Positions 6,750-13,794 of a DNA stretch of 18,153 bases are shown here, one piece after another. The notes below the pieces were generated by a model. That model was not told the origin of the DNA. It saw nothing but the letters and a program-made list of their open reading frames with translations, and did not search any database. Position 1 is the first letter of the stretch. Every line of letters begins with the position of its first letter. The position numbers and the translations under genes were made by a program. The DNA comes from an uncultured Bacilli bacterium (GTDB taxonomy: Bacteria; Bacillota_I; Bacilli_A; RF39; UBA660), in contig CAKOXU010000017.1 in the NCBI GenBank assembly GCA_934130235.1, forward strand, positions 1-18,153. Reading direction: 5' to 3'.

Positions 6750-7346
6750 ATGGCAGACTTAATATTTAGATATGGCGCTATGAATTGTGGTAAGACAGCA
6801 CAGTTGCTTCAAGTAGCGCATAATTATGAAGAGAAAGGTTTAAAAACTCTTATTATAAAACCATCAATTGATACAAAAGGTGAAGATGAAATTGTTTCTA
6901 GATTAGGAATATCGAGAAGGGTAAATATATTGTTAAAACCAGATGAGGAAATAACTCATAAATTAAGTTTTGATTTTAATATATCATGTATTTTAATTGA
7001 TGAGGCACAATTTTTAAGTAAATTTCAAGTATATGAGTTATGGAATATTGCACACCAATATAATATTCCGGTAATATGTTATGGCTTAAAAATTAATTTT
7101 AAAGCTGAATTATTTGAAGGTTCTAAGACTATTATAGAAATAGCAGATAAGTTAGAGCAATTACCAACTATATGTAGATGTGGAAGACCAGCTACCTTTA
7201 ATGCACGTTATATTGATAACAAATTTACAACAAAAGGTGAAGAAGTTGCAATTGATGGAATAGATGCATCATATGAATCACTATGTCCTGATTGTTATAT
7301 GAAAGAAAGAAAAAAAGAAAAAACTTTTATTTTAAAGAAATACTAA
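6750..7346 (+). CDS. tdk: Thymidine kinase (type II, TK1-like)
   Basis: It phosphorylates thymidine to dTMP in the salvage pathway. The 198-residue product has a P-loop GAMNCGKT (9-16), the Walker B-like catalytic motif LIDEAQF (82-88, Glu85), and a zinc-binding lasso with Cys142 and Cys144 (CRCGRPA) and Cys179 and Cys182 (CPDC). The length is normal for bacterial TK1-type enzymes. It follows xer after three bases and is presumably translated from the same mRNA; AAAGGA upstream (6738-6743) can serve as ribosome binding site. A lysine-rich tail leads into the terminator, whose loop edge contains the TAA stop. Confidence 0.97.
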   Translation: MADLIFRYGAMNCGKTAQLLQVAHNYEEKGLKTLIIKPSIDTKGEDEIVSRLGISRRVNILLKPDEEITHKLSFDFNISCILIDEAQFLSKFQVYELWNIAHQYNIPVICYGLKINFKAELFEGSKTIIEIADKLEQLPTICRCGRPATFNARYIDNKFTTKGEEVAIDGIDASYESLCPDCYMKERKKEKTFILKKY

Positions 7347-7360
7347 TAAGTATTTTTTTT
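7338..7360 (+). terminator. Terminator after tdk
   Basis: AAATACT (7338-7344), loop AATA, AGTATTT (7349-7355), then five more T residues. A G-U pair and further A-T pairs can extend the stem. The tdk stop (7344-7346) lies at the stem-loop junction. Confidence 0.75.
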
Positions 7361-7366
7361 ATTTAA

Positions 7367-7372
7367 TATAAT
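7367..7372 (+). promoter_or_regulatory. Candidate -10 for yqfC
   Basis: TATAAT (7367-7372) predicts a start near 7379 and a 14 nt leader. No -35 is convincing. Since yqfC and yqfD belong to the mother-cell (SigE) regulon in Bacillus, another sigma factor may be used, but I could not find a clear SigE -10. Confidence 0.3.
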
Positions 7373-7392
7373 AAAATTATATAGGTGATATA

Positions 7393-7620
7393 GTGTCTAT
7401 TAAATCGTATATACTAGAAGATGAATTTAAAATAACAGTATTAAATAATAGAGTAAATGTATTAAATTATATTGATATAATTAGTTTTAGTGATTCCAAT
7501 ATAACAGTAAAAGGCAAGCAGTGTAGTGTAAGTATAAAAGGAAATTCATTGGTTATAAAAAAACTTGTGAAAGACGAAATGCTTATTATAGGAAACATAA
7601 GTAGTATAGAATTCAGGTGA
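7393..7620 (+). CDS. yqfC: YqfC-like sporulation protein
   Basis: The 75-residue product starts at GTG after the ribosome binding site AGGTGATA (7383-7390). It is a small all-beta protein of the YabP/YqfC family: ITVLNNRVNVLNYIDIISFS, then ITVKG, VSIKG and VIKKLVKDEMLIIGNISSIEF follow the family's strand order. Known members are made in the mother cell during sporulation; the biochemical role is not established. It is directly upstream of yqfD as in Bacillus subtilis. Its TGA stop is contained in the AGGTGA ribosome binding site of yqfD, which suggests translational coupling. Confidence 0.88.
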   Translation: MSIKSYILEDEFKITVLNNRVNVLNYIDIISFSDSNITVKGKQCSVSIKGNSLVIKKLVKDEMLIIGNISSIEFR

Positions 7621-7622
7621 TT

Positions 7623-8774
7623 ATGAATAATAAATTAATTTATATATTTAAAAGTAAGTTAAACATAAATGTATCCGGCTTAGATATAGAAAGATTTATA
7701 AAAAGATTATATAAAAATAAAATAGACATTCTAAATATAGAGCACGTAAAAGAAAATGAAGTAAATTTATTAATATATAAAAAAGATTACGAAAAGATTA
7801 TGAAGCTAAAGACAATCTATGATATATCTATAATAAATTACTCAGGTGTAATAAAGTTAAAAAACAATATAATTGATAATAAGTATGTATTATCCTTTTT
7901 GATAGTTGGACTTGTTATTACTTATATACTAAGTAATATGATATTTAAAATAGAAATAAAAAGTAATAATAATGAACTTAATAAAGAGCTGTATTTATTT
8001 TTAGAAAAAGAAGGTGTTAAAAAATATAGATTTAAAAAGAGCTACAATGCTTTATTAAAAATCAAAAATAATATATTAACTGAGTATAAAAAAGAAATAG
8101 AATGGATCGAAATAGAATGTGTTGGAACTAAATATATTGTTAAGTACGAGCCGAGAGTTATAAAAGAATATGATGAGTCTGCTCCTATCAGAAATATAGT
8201 GGCTAAAAAAGATGGTGTAATTTATAGTATGAATATATCTAGTGGAAATATATTGAAAGGAATAAACAGTTATGTAAAAAAAGGAGATATTATAGTAAGT
8301 GGTGAAATTAATTTAAATGATGAGATAAAGAATTATGTTGCTTCATCCGGAACTGTTTTGGGAGAAGTATGGTATACTACGACTGTTAAATATCCATATA
8401 AAAGGAAAGTTGAAGTATTAACTGGTAAAAAAAAGAAAGTAATAGGATTATCTCTTTTCAATAAGAATATATATTTAAGTAAAAAGTATAAACATATGAG
8501 TATAAATAAAACTAATATTTTAAGAAATAATCTACTACCACTTAGCCTTAATATATATACGTTAGAAGAAAAGAAAACAATTTATAATTCATATAATGAA
8601 AAAGAATTGATTAAAGAAGCTATAAAGTATTCAAAAAGTAAGTTAAAAAATTATAAAAAAATTAATGATTATAAAATTATAAAAAAAACTAAGTATAAAG
8701 ATTATATAGAGCTAGATATCTTTTATAGTTTAATAGAAGATATAGGTGAATATCAAAAAATAATACAAGAATAG
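7623..8774 (+). CDS. yqfD: YqfD sporulation protein
   Basis: The 383-residue product has a soluble N-terminal domain (1-85), one membrane helix (about 88-109), a large domain after it, and a hairpin-like region with DGVIYSMNISSGNI and VKKGDIIVSGEI (around 195-230) that resembles membrane-fusion or lipoyl-type hairpins. This is the YqfD family architecture; the protein is needed for efficient sporulation in Bacillus, with a role in the mother cell. A GTG at 7617 is in frame, but the ATG at 7623 follows AGGTGA and is preferred. Pairing with yqfC confirms the call. Lysine- and isoleucine-rich codon use matches its neighbours. Confidence 0.9.
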   Translation: MNNKLIYIFKSKLNINVSGLDIERFIKRLYKNKIDILNIEHVKENEVNLLIYKKDYEKIMKLKTIYDISIINYSGVIKLKNNIIDNKYVLSFLIVGLVITYILSNMIFKIEIKSNNNELNKELYLFLEKEGVKKYRFKKSYNALLKIKNNILTEYKKEIEWIEIECVGTKYIVKYEPRVIKEYDESAPIRNIVAKKDGVIYSMNISSGNILKGINSYVKKGDIIVSGEINLNDEIKNYVASSGTVLGEVWYTTTVKYPYKRKVEVLTGKKKKVIGLSLFNKNIYLSKKYKHMSINKTNILRNNLLPLSLNIYTLEEKKTIYNSYNEKELIKEAIKYSKSKLKNYKKINDYKIIKKTKYKDYIELDIFYSLIEDIGEYQKIIQE

Positions 8775-8788
8775 TTGTATTATTTTTT
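8755..8788 (+). terminator. Terminator enclosing the yqfD stop codon
   Basis: A perfect 14 bp stem AAAAAATAATACAA (8755-8768) and TTGTATTATTTTTT (8775-8788). The six-base loop GAATAG is the last Glu codon and the stop codon of yqfD. The start of the 3' arm is also the next -35. Confidence 0.8.
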
Positions 8789-8803
8789 AAATTTTAGTAT
8801 AAT
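8775..8803 (+). promoter_or_regulatory. Promoter of the small prepilin gene
   Basis: TTGTAT (8775-8780) is in the terminator's 3' arm; a 17 bp spacer leads to a perfect TATAAT (8798-8803). The predicted start is 8810, with a leader of about 16 nt carrying AAGGTAGGG. Confidence 0.7.
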
Positions 8804-8825
8804 TTAAATAGAAGGTAGGGTACAT

Positions 8826-9212
8826 ATGAAAAAAAATGGATTTACACTTGTAGAACTTTTAGCTGTATTAGTAATATTAGCGGTTATATCACTTATAGCA
8901 ATACCTAAAGTAGCAGATATTAAAACAAATTCATCTAATGAAGCAATAATTTTGTCAGCAAAAAACTATGTGAGGGGATTAGAAAAACAAATAATGGAAG
9001 AAAATATAGACGGCTCGTTTGATCCTAGTTCTTGTACTATAGTTAACGGTGATTTAACTTGTGATAGTAGAAGTATTAGTATGACAGTTGATGGTAATAA
9101 GCCAACAAGCGCTGATTTTGTTATAACCGATTATAAAGTTATATCAGCTCGACTTGTTATAAACGGTACAACTGTTAACTACGAAGATGGAGTTTATTCA
9201 ATACAACAATAA
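8826..9212 (+). CDS. Type IV prepilin-like protein (ComGC-like)
   Basis: The 128-residue product begins MKKNG-FTLVELLAVLVIL, a class III prepilin signal. The peptidase should cut after Gly5, leaving Phe at +1 and the conserved Glu at +5 (Glu10). The hydrophobic helix runs to about residue 27, then comes an amphipathic helix and a small C-terminal beta domain with two cysteines (70 and 79), likely a disulphide in the secreted form. It fits a pseudopilin or minor pilin. It has its own promoter and terminator and sits where phoH and pgpH are in Bacillus. No pilus ATPase or prepilin peptidase gene is in the window. Confidence 0.9.
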   Translation: MKKNGFTLVELLAVLVILAVISLIAIPKVADIKTNSSNEAIILSAKNYVRGLEKQIMEENIDGSFDPSSCTIVNGDLTCDSRSISMTVDGNKPTSADFVITDYKVISARLVINGTTVNYEDGVYSIQQ

Positions 9213-9237
9213 AACTAATAGTTAACTATTAGTTTTT
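9211..9237 (+). terminator. Palindromic terminator after the small prepilin
   Basis: AAAACTAATAG (9211-9221), loop TTAA, CTATTAGTTTT (9226-9236), one more T. The 26-base core is a perfect palindrome beginning inside the stop codon, so it may work on both strands. Confidence 0.8.
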
Positions 9238-9238
9238 C

Positions 9239-9267
9239 TTGTAAAAAATACTGTTTTATACTATAAT
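9239..9267 (+). promoter_or_regulatory. Promoter of the ybeY-dgkA-era unit
   Basis: TTGTAA (9239-9244), a 17 bp spacer and a perfect TATAAT (9262-9267). The predicted start near 9274 lies downstream of a possible TTG start at 9270, which rules that start out. The leader would be about 11 nt and begin with GGTGGG. Confidence 0.75.
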
Positions 9268-9284
9268 ATTTGTGGTGGGAAATT

Positions 9285-9731
9285 ATGAATAATATAAGTG
9301 TTTTTGATGAAATGAATTCTTCATTAATAGATATTGAATTTTTAAAAGATTTAGCAAAAAAAACATTAAAGTATATGGATGTAGAGAATGCTATTATGAA
9401 TATTATTATAGTATCTACAGATAAAATTCATTCTATAAATAAAGAGTATAGGGGTATTGATAGGCCAACTGATGTAATTAGTTTTGCACTAGAAGATGAT
9501 AATACATTTATTAAAACTGATTATAGAGTACTTGGTGATATTTATATTTGTCTTGATAAAGTAGTAGAACAGGCAAAAGAGTATGGACATAGTTTTAAAA
9601 GAGAAATATCATTTTTAACTGTGCATGGTATACTTCATTTGTTAGGATATGATCATATGAATAAAGATGATGAACGTATTATGTTTGGTCTACAGGAGGC
9701 GATTTTAAATGAGTTTGGAATACAAAGATAG
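9285..9731 (+). CDS. ybeY: Endoribonuclease YbeY
   Basis: The 148-residue metalloprotein takes part in 16S rRNA 3'-end maturation and ribosome quality control. The signature HGILHLLGYDH (114-124) supplies the three zinc-binding histidines (114, 118, 124). RGIDRPTDVISFAL (57-70) is the conserved central motif, and the length is typical. The ATG at 9285 follows GGTGGG. It overlaps dgkA by 23 bases, and era follows, so three functions are translated from one mRNA; Era also acts on the 16S rRNA 3' region. Confidence 0.96.
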   Translation: MNNISVFDEMNSSLIDIEFLKDLAKKTLKYMDVENAIMNIIIVSTDKIHSINKEYRGIDRPTDVISFALEDDNTFIKTDYRVLGDIYICLDKVVEQAKEYGHSFKREISFLTVHGILHLLGYDHMNKDDERIMFGLQEAILNEFGIQR

Positions 9732-10092
9732 AATTAAACAAAAGAAAATTACGACAAAAGGAATAGTGAATATATTTAAGTATTCAATCAATGGAATTAG
9801 GTGTTATGCTAAGGACGGTAAAAGTATAATAATATATTTATTTTGTTGTGCTTGTGAAGTTTTAGTAGCATCACTAGTAGGTATTTCTCTAAACGAATGG
9901 TTGTTATTGATATTTATGATGCTTGCAACACTTTCTTGCGAATTAATAAATACAGCAATTGAGGCAATATGTGATTTAATAACACGTGAATATAATGATT
10001 TTGTTAGAATTGCTAAAGACTGTGCTTCTGCATCAACTTTTGTTCTTGCTTTCGCAACTCTTGTAATAAGTTTAATAATGTATATATGGTAG
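9709..10092 (+). CDS. dgkA: Undecaprenol kinase / diacylglycerol kinase family membrane protein
   Basis: The 127-residue DgkA-family protein has a cytoplasmic N-terminal amphipathic part and three membrane helices (about 38-58, 62-80 and 109-127). The active-site region is CELINTAIEAICDLI (77-91) followed by RIAKDCASAS (100-109), which carries the conserved acidic and Lys/Asp residues. In Gram-positive bacteria this form phosphorylates undecaprenol, recycling the cell-wall lipid carrier. The start is set by CAGGAGGCGAT inside the end of ybeY. Its TAG stop is part of the AGGTGA ribosome binding site of era. The cdd gene found between dgkA and era in Bacillus is absent. Confidence 0.93.
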   Translation: MSLEYKDRIKQKKITTKGIVNIFKYSINGIRCYAKDGKSIIIYLFCCACEVLVASLVGISLNEWLLLIFMMLATLSCELINTAIEAICDLITREYNDFVRIAKDCASASTFVLAFATLVISLIMYIW

Positions 10093-10099
10093 GTGAAAT

Positions 10100-10987
10100 A
10101 TGAAAAGTGGATTTGTAGGTTTAGTTGGTAGACCTAATGTAGGTAAAAGTACTTTAATTAATAATATTATAGGCAAGAAGGTAGCAATCACATCCTCTAA
10201 GCCTCAGACTACGCGTAATATTATTCAGGGTATATATAATGAAGATAAAATCCAAATAGTGTTTGTTGATACACCTGGAATACATAAGCCTGTGAATAAG
10301 TTAGGAAAAACATTAAATAAACAAGCTTTTTATAGTATTAATGATGTTGATATAGTTTTATTCTTAGTAGATGCTTATGACGGTTTAGGAAAAGGTGATA
10401 TGTATATCCTTGATAGTCTAAAGAATATTGATAAGCCTGTTATATTAGTAATTAATAAAATTGATAAAATAACTCATGAAGATATTTTAAAAAGGATTAC
10501 AGAGTATAAAGATTTATATGATTTTGATGAGATTATACCTTTGAGTGCTCTTACAAAGAATAACGTTAAAGATTTAATTGAAACTTTGAAAAAATATCTT
10601 CCAGATACAATTAGATATTATGGTGTGGATGATGTTACTAATAGGTCTATGGAGTTTATTATGGCTGAATTAGTAAGAGAAAAAGTTTTTGAATATACCG
10701 AAGAAGAAGTACCTCATTCAATAACTTGTATAACAGAGTCGGTAGGAATTGGAAAAGATAATTATTCAATTAGAATCAATATTATTGTTGATAGAGACTC
10801 TTTAAAGAAGATAGTTATAGGTGCTCATGGTGATATGATAAAGAAAATAGGTATACATGCTCGTAAAGATATAGAAGAATTTTTAGGTAAAAAAGTTTAT
10901 TTGGAATTGAATGTAAAAACAGTAAAAAAATGGAGAGAAAAAGAAAGGTATTTGCAAGAATTCGGTTTTAATGATTTTATGGAATAA
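10100..10987 (+). CDS. era: GTPase Era
   Basis: The 295-residue product binds the 3' end of 16S rRNA during 30S assembly. G motifs are all present: G1 GRPNVGKS (10-17), the switch TTRN (37-40), G3 DTPG (57-60), G4 NKID (119-122) and G5 SAL (149-151). The C-terminal KH domain has VIGAHGDMIKKIGIHARKDI (about 240-259) and ends with the family tail VKKWREKERYLQEFGF. The start ATG follows AGGTGAAAT, eight bases after dgkA. It is followed by a 38 bp gap containing an inverted repeat before yqzL. Confidence 0.98.
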   Translation: MKSGFVGLVGRPNVGKSTLINNIIGKKVAITSSKPQTTRNIIQGIYNEDKIQIVFVDTPGIHKPVNKLGKTLNKQAFYSINDVDIVLFLVDAYDGLGKGDMYILDSLKNIDKPVILVINKIDKITHEDILKRITEYKDLYDFDEIIPLSALTKNNVKDLIETLKKYLPDTIRYYGVDDVTNRSMEFIMAELVREKVFEYTEEEVPHSITCITESVGIGKDNYSIRINIIVDRDSLKKIVIGAHGDMIKKIGIHARKDIEEFLGKKVYLELNVKTVKKWREKERYLQEFGFNDFME

Positions 10988-10997
10988 AAAATAGTAG

Positions 10998-11025
10998 ATC
11001 ATCACATAATTAATTAGGTGATGAT
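10998..11025 (+). promoter_or_regulatory. Inverted repeat that can hide the yqzL ribosome binding site
   Basis: ATCATCAC (10998-11005) and GTGATGAT (11018-11025) form a perfect 8 bp stem with a 12-base AT-rich loop. The right arm contains most of the Shine-Dalgarno sequence GGTGATGAT directly before the ATG at 11026. There is no T-run, so it is not a terminator. Confidence 0.5.
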
Positions 11026-11142
11026 ATGAAAGATTTATTATGGGATTTATTTAGAAATACTGGTAAGATTGAGTATTATTTGAAGTACAAGGAAGAGATT
11101 AGAAAAAATGAAGAGAAAAGTAATAATAGGAAGCAGATATAA
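11026..11142 (+). CDS. yqzL: YqzL-like small protein
   Basis: This 38-residue ORF lies between era and recO, the usual place of yqzL. The start MKDLLWDLFRNTGKIEYYL matches the family pattern of a short acidic-aromatic helix, W-x-x-F-x-x-T-G-x-I, then a Y-L-x-Y-K-E segment (19-23). The family's function is unknown. The start follows GGTGATGAT. It overlaps the next gene by 35 bases, so translation is probably coupled. Homology is recognised by pattern and location rather than by search. Confidence 0.75.
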   Translation: MKDLLWDLFRNTGKIEYYLKYKEEIRKNEEKSNNRKQI

Positions 11143-11338
11143 GCACTTTAAAGGACACGTTTATGAAGTTTTGTGTATAGGAAAAGATAGTGAAACTTGT
11201 AAAGATTTAGTAGTATATAAAAATATAGATACTGATGAAATATGGATAAGAGATTTAGATATGTTTAATTCATTAGTAGATAAAAAAAAGTATCCTTCTG
11301 CAGTACAAAAGTATAGATTTGAGATATATAATGATTGA
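11108..11338 (+). CDS. DUF1653 family protein
   Basis: The 76-residue product contains SRYKHFKGHVYEVLCIGKDS, then ETCKDLVVYKNID and a W-x-R-x-x-x-M-F segment (IWIRDLDMF). This is the order of the DUF1653 domain: Y-x-H-F-K-G-x-x-Y-E-V, E-x-x-x-x-x-V-x-Y, then W-x-R-P/D-x-x-M-F. The domain is a small beta fold of unknown function, found alone or attached to other proteins. It starts inside yqzL, and its TGA stop overlaps the recO start by eight bases. The ribosome binding site is probably AAGGAAGAG about ten bases upstream. Placement in a recO operon is unusual in my experience. Confidence 0.8.
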   Translation: MKRKVIIGSRYKHFKGHVYEVLCIGKDSETCKDLVVYKNIDTDEIWIRDLDMFNSLVDKKKYPSAVQKYRFEIYND

Positions 11339-12059
11339 TGTAGAAGGAATAGTATTAAATACTAAATCATACAAAGATTCATCTATAATACTTGATATAT
11401 TAACTAAAGAATATGGTCTTATTGGAGTGATTGCTAAAGGAGCAAAAAGTTTAAAAAGTAAACTTAGGAGTGTATCTGATAAATTTACTTATGCTGTTTT
11501 TACTATATATTATAAAGAAGATAAATTATCTATATTAAGTGAAGCAGATGTTATAGATAATTTTATAAATGTTAAAACAGACATAGAAAAAATAAGTTAT
11601 GTATCTTTTTTATGTGATTTAACACAACAAGTATATAAGCAGAATAATAATAGTGATTTATATGATATACTTATAAGTGCCATCAAAAAGATTAATGAAA
11701 ATTTCAATCCGTTAATAATAACTAACATCGTTGAGTTAAAATATTTAGATTATTTAGGTGTTATGATGTCTTTAGATGGCTGTAGTGTCTGTGGAAGTAA
11801 AAATATAGTGACACTTTCACAAGTAAAAGGTGGTTTTATTTGTAAAAATTGTTTAACGAATGAAAAAATATTAGATGGTGCTGTTCTTAAATTAATAAGA
11901 ATGTACTACTATGTAGACATATCTAAAATAAGTAAGTTGGATATTAAAAGTAATTATGTAAATGAAGTAAATAATTTTATAGATAGTTATTATGATGATT
12001 ATACTGGATTATATTTAAAGAGTAAAACTTTCCTAAAAAATTTAATTAAATTAAAATAA
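11331..12059 (+). CDS. recO: DNA repair protein RecO
   Basis: The 242-residue product helps RecR load RecA onto SSB-coated DNA in the RecFOR pathway. The N-terminal OB fold begins with the typical EGIVLNTKSYKDSSIILDIL (5-24). A helical middle region follows, and the C-terminal zinc module has CSVCGSKN (Cys151, Cys154) and CKNC (Cys171, Cys174). Length is normal. The ATG at 11331 is preferred over the in-frame TTG at 11319. The Shine-Dalgarno is weak (TTGAG), consistent with coupling to the overlapping upstream gene. The terminator follows at once. Confidence 0.95.
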   Translation: MIDVEGIVLNTKSYKDSSIILDILTKEYGLIGVIAKGAKSLKSKLRSVSDKFTYAVFTIYYKEDKLSILSEADVIDNFINVKTDIEKISYVSFLCDLTQQVYKQNNNSDLYDILISAIKKINENFNPLIITNIVELKYLDYLGVMMSLDGCSVCGSKNIVTLSQVKGGFICKNCLTNEKILDGAVLKLIRMYYYVDISKISKLDIKSNYVNEVNNFIDSYYDDYTGLYLKSKTFLKNLIKLK

Positions 12060-12078
12060 AAGTAGAAATACTTTTTTT
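12058..12078 (+). terminator. Terminator after recO with GAAA loop
   Basis: AAAAGTA (12058-12064), GAAA tetraloop, TACTTTT (12069-12075), three more T residues. It overlaps the recO stop codon and ends two bases before the next -35. Confidence 0.75.
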
Positions 12079-12080
12079 CA

Positions 12081-12109
12081 TTTACAAAATTATTATTTTA
12101 TAGTATAAT
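12081..12109 (+). promoter_or_regulatory. Promoter of gltX
   Basis: TTTACA (12081-12086), a 17 bp spacer and a perfect TATAAT (12104-12109). The predicted start is 12116, one base before GGTGAT, leaving a leader of about 10 nt. No T-box or other leader RNA fits in this space. Confidence 0.8.
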
Positions 12110-12125
12110 TTTTGGTGGTGATATT

Positions 12126-13778
12126 ATGACAAATAAAGATTTAGCTAATGTAATATTTCCAAATATTACAAAGAAAATAGAAGATTATGAGAATGAATAT
12201 CCAGAAAGAAATTTAAAAGAAGGTGCATGTGTTACACGTTTTGCGCCTTCACCAACTGGTTTCATGCACTTAGGCGGATTATTTCAAGTTATTATTAATT
12301 ATGTAATTGCAAGACAATCTAATGGCGTTTTTTATTTAAGAAATGAGGATACAGATAAAAAAAGAGAAGTAGATGGTGCTGTTGATCTTATTATGGATAC
12401 TTTAAAACATTATTCTCTTATTCCAGATGAGTATGAATATAAGGGAGAAGTTGTTGGAAATTATGGACCCTATATTCAGAGCGAAAGAAAAGAAATATAT
12501 CATGCTTTCATGAAATATTTGATTGAAATTGGTAGGGCTTATCCATGCTTCTGTACTTCAAATGAATTAAGCGAAATGAGAGAAAATCAAGAAATAATGA
12601 AAATTCGACCAGGTTATCATGGAAAATTTGCTAGATGTTCTAGATTGAGTATAGAGGAAGCAATAGAAAAAATAAAATCAGGTGCTCCTTATGTACTTAG
12701 ATTTAGAAGTAATGGTGATTTTGAAAACAAATTTGAATTTAATGATTTACGCCAAGGAAAGTTGTTTTTAAATGAGAATGATATAGATGAAGTTATAATG
12801 AAGAGTGAAAATATGCTTCCTACATATCATTTCGCGCATATAGTAGATGATCATTTAATGCGTACTACTCATGTAGTAAGAGGTGAAGAATGGTTGCCAA
12901 GTGCTCCAAAGCACATTCAAATGTTTGAAGCTTTTGGATTTACTGCTCCTAAATATATTCATACACCACTTATTATGAAAAAAGAGAATGGTAATTTGAG
13001 AAAAATAAGTAAACGAAAAGATCCAGAAGCAAGAATGAGTTATTATGAAGAACTTGGTTATCCAACTTTAGCTGTAATAGAATCATTAATGACAATTATA
13101 AACTCAAATTATGAACAGTGGCATACAGAAAATCCAGATAAGGTATTTACTGATTTCTGTTTTAGTGCAGATAAAATGTCTACTAGTGGAGCCTTATATG
13201 ACTTAATGAAATTAGATGACATTTCAAAAAATATTATTAGTAAAATGAATAAAGATGAATTATTTAATGAATCATATGAATGGTCAAAAAAGTATAGTGA
13301 AACTTTAAAAAATATAATAGAAAAAGATAAAACATATTATACAAATATTTTAAATATAGAAAGAGAGAAAGAAAAACCACGTAAAGATATAGCCAAGTAT
13401 TCTGATATAGAGGAATTAATTTGGTATATGTATGATGATATTTATTATAATAAAGAAAAAGAATATGAATGGAAAAATATAACAGATAAAAAAGAAATAA
13501 ATATTATTTTAAATACATATATTGATAATTATATAGATTTATCAAGTCAAGAAAACTGGTTTAATAAAGTAAAAGAAATGTGTGATAAATTAGGATATGC
13601 TTCTAATATGAAAGAATATAAAAAAAATCCAGAGATGTACAAAGGAAATGTTGCAGATGTTTCTACAGTGTTGAGAGTAGCTTTAACTAGTAAATCTATG
13701 ACACCAGATTTATATGAAATTATGAAATTATTTGGTAAAGATAGAGTAATAAATAGATATAAGAAAATAGCAGAATAA
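12126..13778 (+). CDS. gltX: Glutamyl-tRNA synthetase
   Basis: The 550-residue class I synthetase charges tRNA-Glu. The HIGH-type motif is in TRFAPSPTGFMHLGG (37-51), with APSPTG typical of GluRS rather than the PEPNG of GlnRS. The KMSKS-type motif is KISKR (293-297). Possible zinc ligands are Cys141, Cys143 and Cys171. A 35-residue N-terminal extension before the Rossmann fold, as in a clade of clostridial and related GltX proteins, makes it longer than the common 480-490 residues. Whether it also charges tRNA-Gln (with GatCAB) cannot be read here. It has its own strong promoter and a bidirectional terminator in which its stop lies in the loop. Confidence 0.95.
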   Translation: MTNKDLANVIFPNITKKIEDYENEYPERNLKEGACVTRFAPSPTGFMHLGGLFQVIINYVIARQSNGVFYLRNEDTDKKREVDGAVDLIMDTLKHYSLIPDEYEYKGEVVGNYGPYIQSERKEIYHAFMKYLIEIGRAYPCFCTSNELSEMRENQEIMKIRPGYHGKFARCSRLSIEEAIEKIKSGAPYVLRFRSNGDFENKFEFNDLRQGKLFLNENDIDEVIMKSENMLPTYHFAHIVDDHLMRTTHVVRGEEWLPSAPKHIQMFEAFGFTAPKYIHTPLIMKKENGNLRKISKRKDPEARMSYYEELGYPTLAVIESLMTIINSNYEQWHTENPDKVFTDFCFSADKMSTSGALYDLMKLDDISKNIISKMNKDELFNESYEWSKKYSETLKNIIEKDKTYYTNILNIEREKEKPRKDIAKYSDIEELIWYMYDDIYYNKEKEYEWKNITDKKEINIILNTYIDNYIDLSSQENWFNKVKEMCDKLGYASNMKEYKKNPEMYKGNVADVSTVLRVALTSKSMTPDLYEIMKLFGKDRVINRYKKIAE

Positions 13779-13794
13779 ATGTCTGCTATTTTTT
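13764..13794. terminator. Bidirectional terminator between convergent genes
   Basis: AAAATAGCAGA (13764-13774), loop ATAAATG, TCTGCTATTTT (13782-13792), then two T residues. The gltX stop (13776-13778) is in the loop; the stop of the minus-strand gene (13786-13788) is in the right arm. A- and T-rich flanks serve both directions. Confidence 0.85.

Noticed and set aside
7345..7395. SigE-type promoter for yqfC-yqfD
   Set aside because: Expected from Bacillus, but no string close to a SigE -10 with proper spacing was visible.
9270..9284. Upstream TTG start for ybeY
   Set aside because: It precedes the predicted transcription start and adds residues not typical of YbeY; the ATG at 9285 has a good ribosome binding site.
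11319..11330. Upstream TTG start for recO
   Set aside because: Family proteins begin about where the ATG at 11331 does (EGIVL near residue 5).
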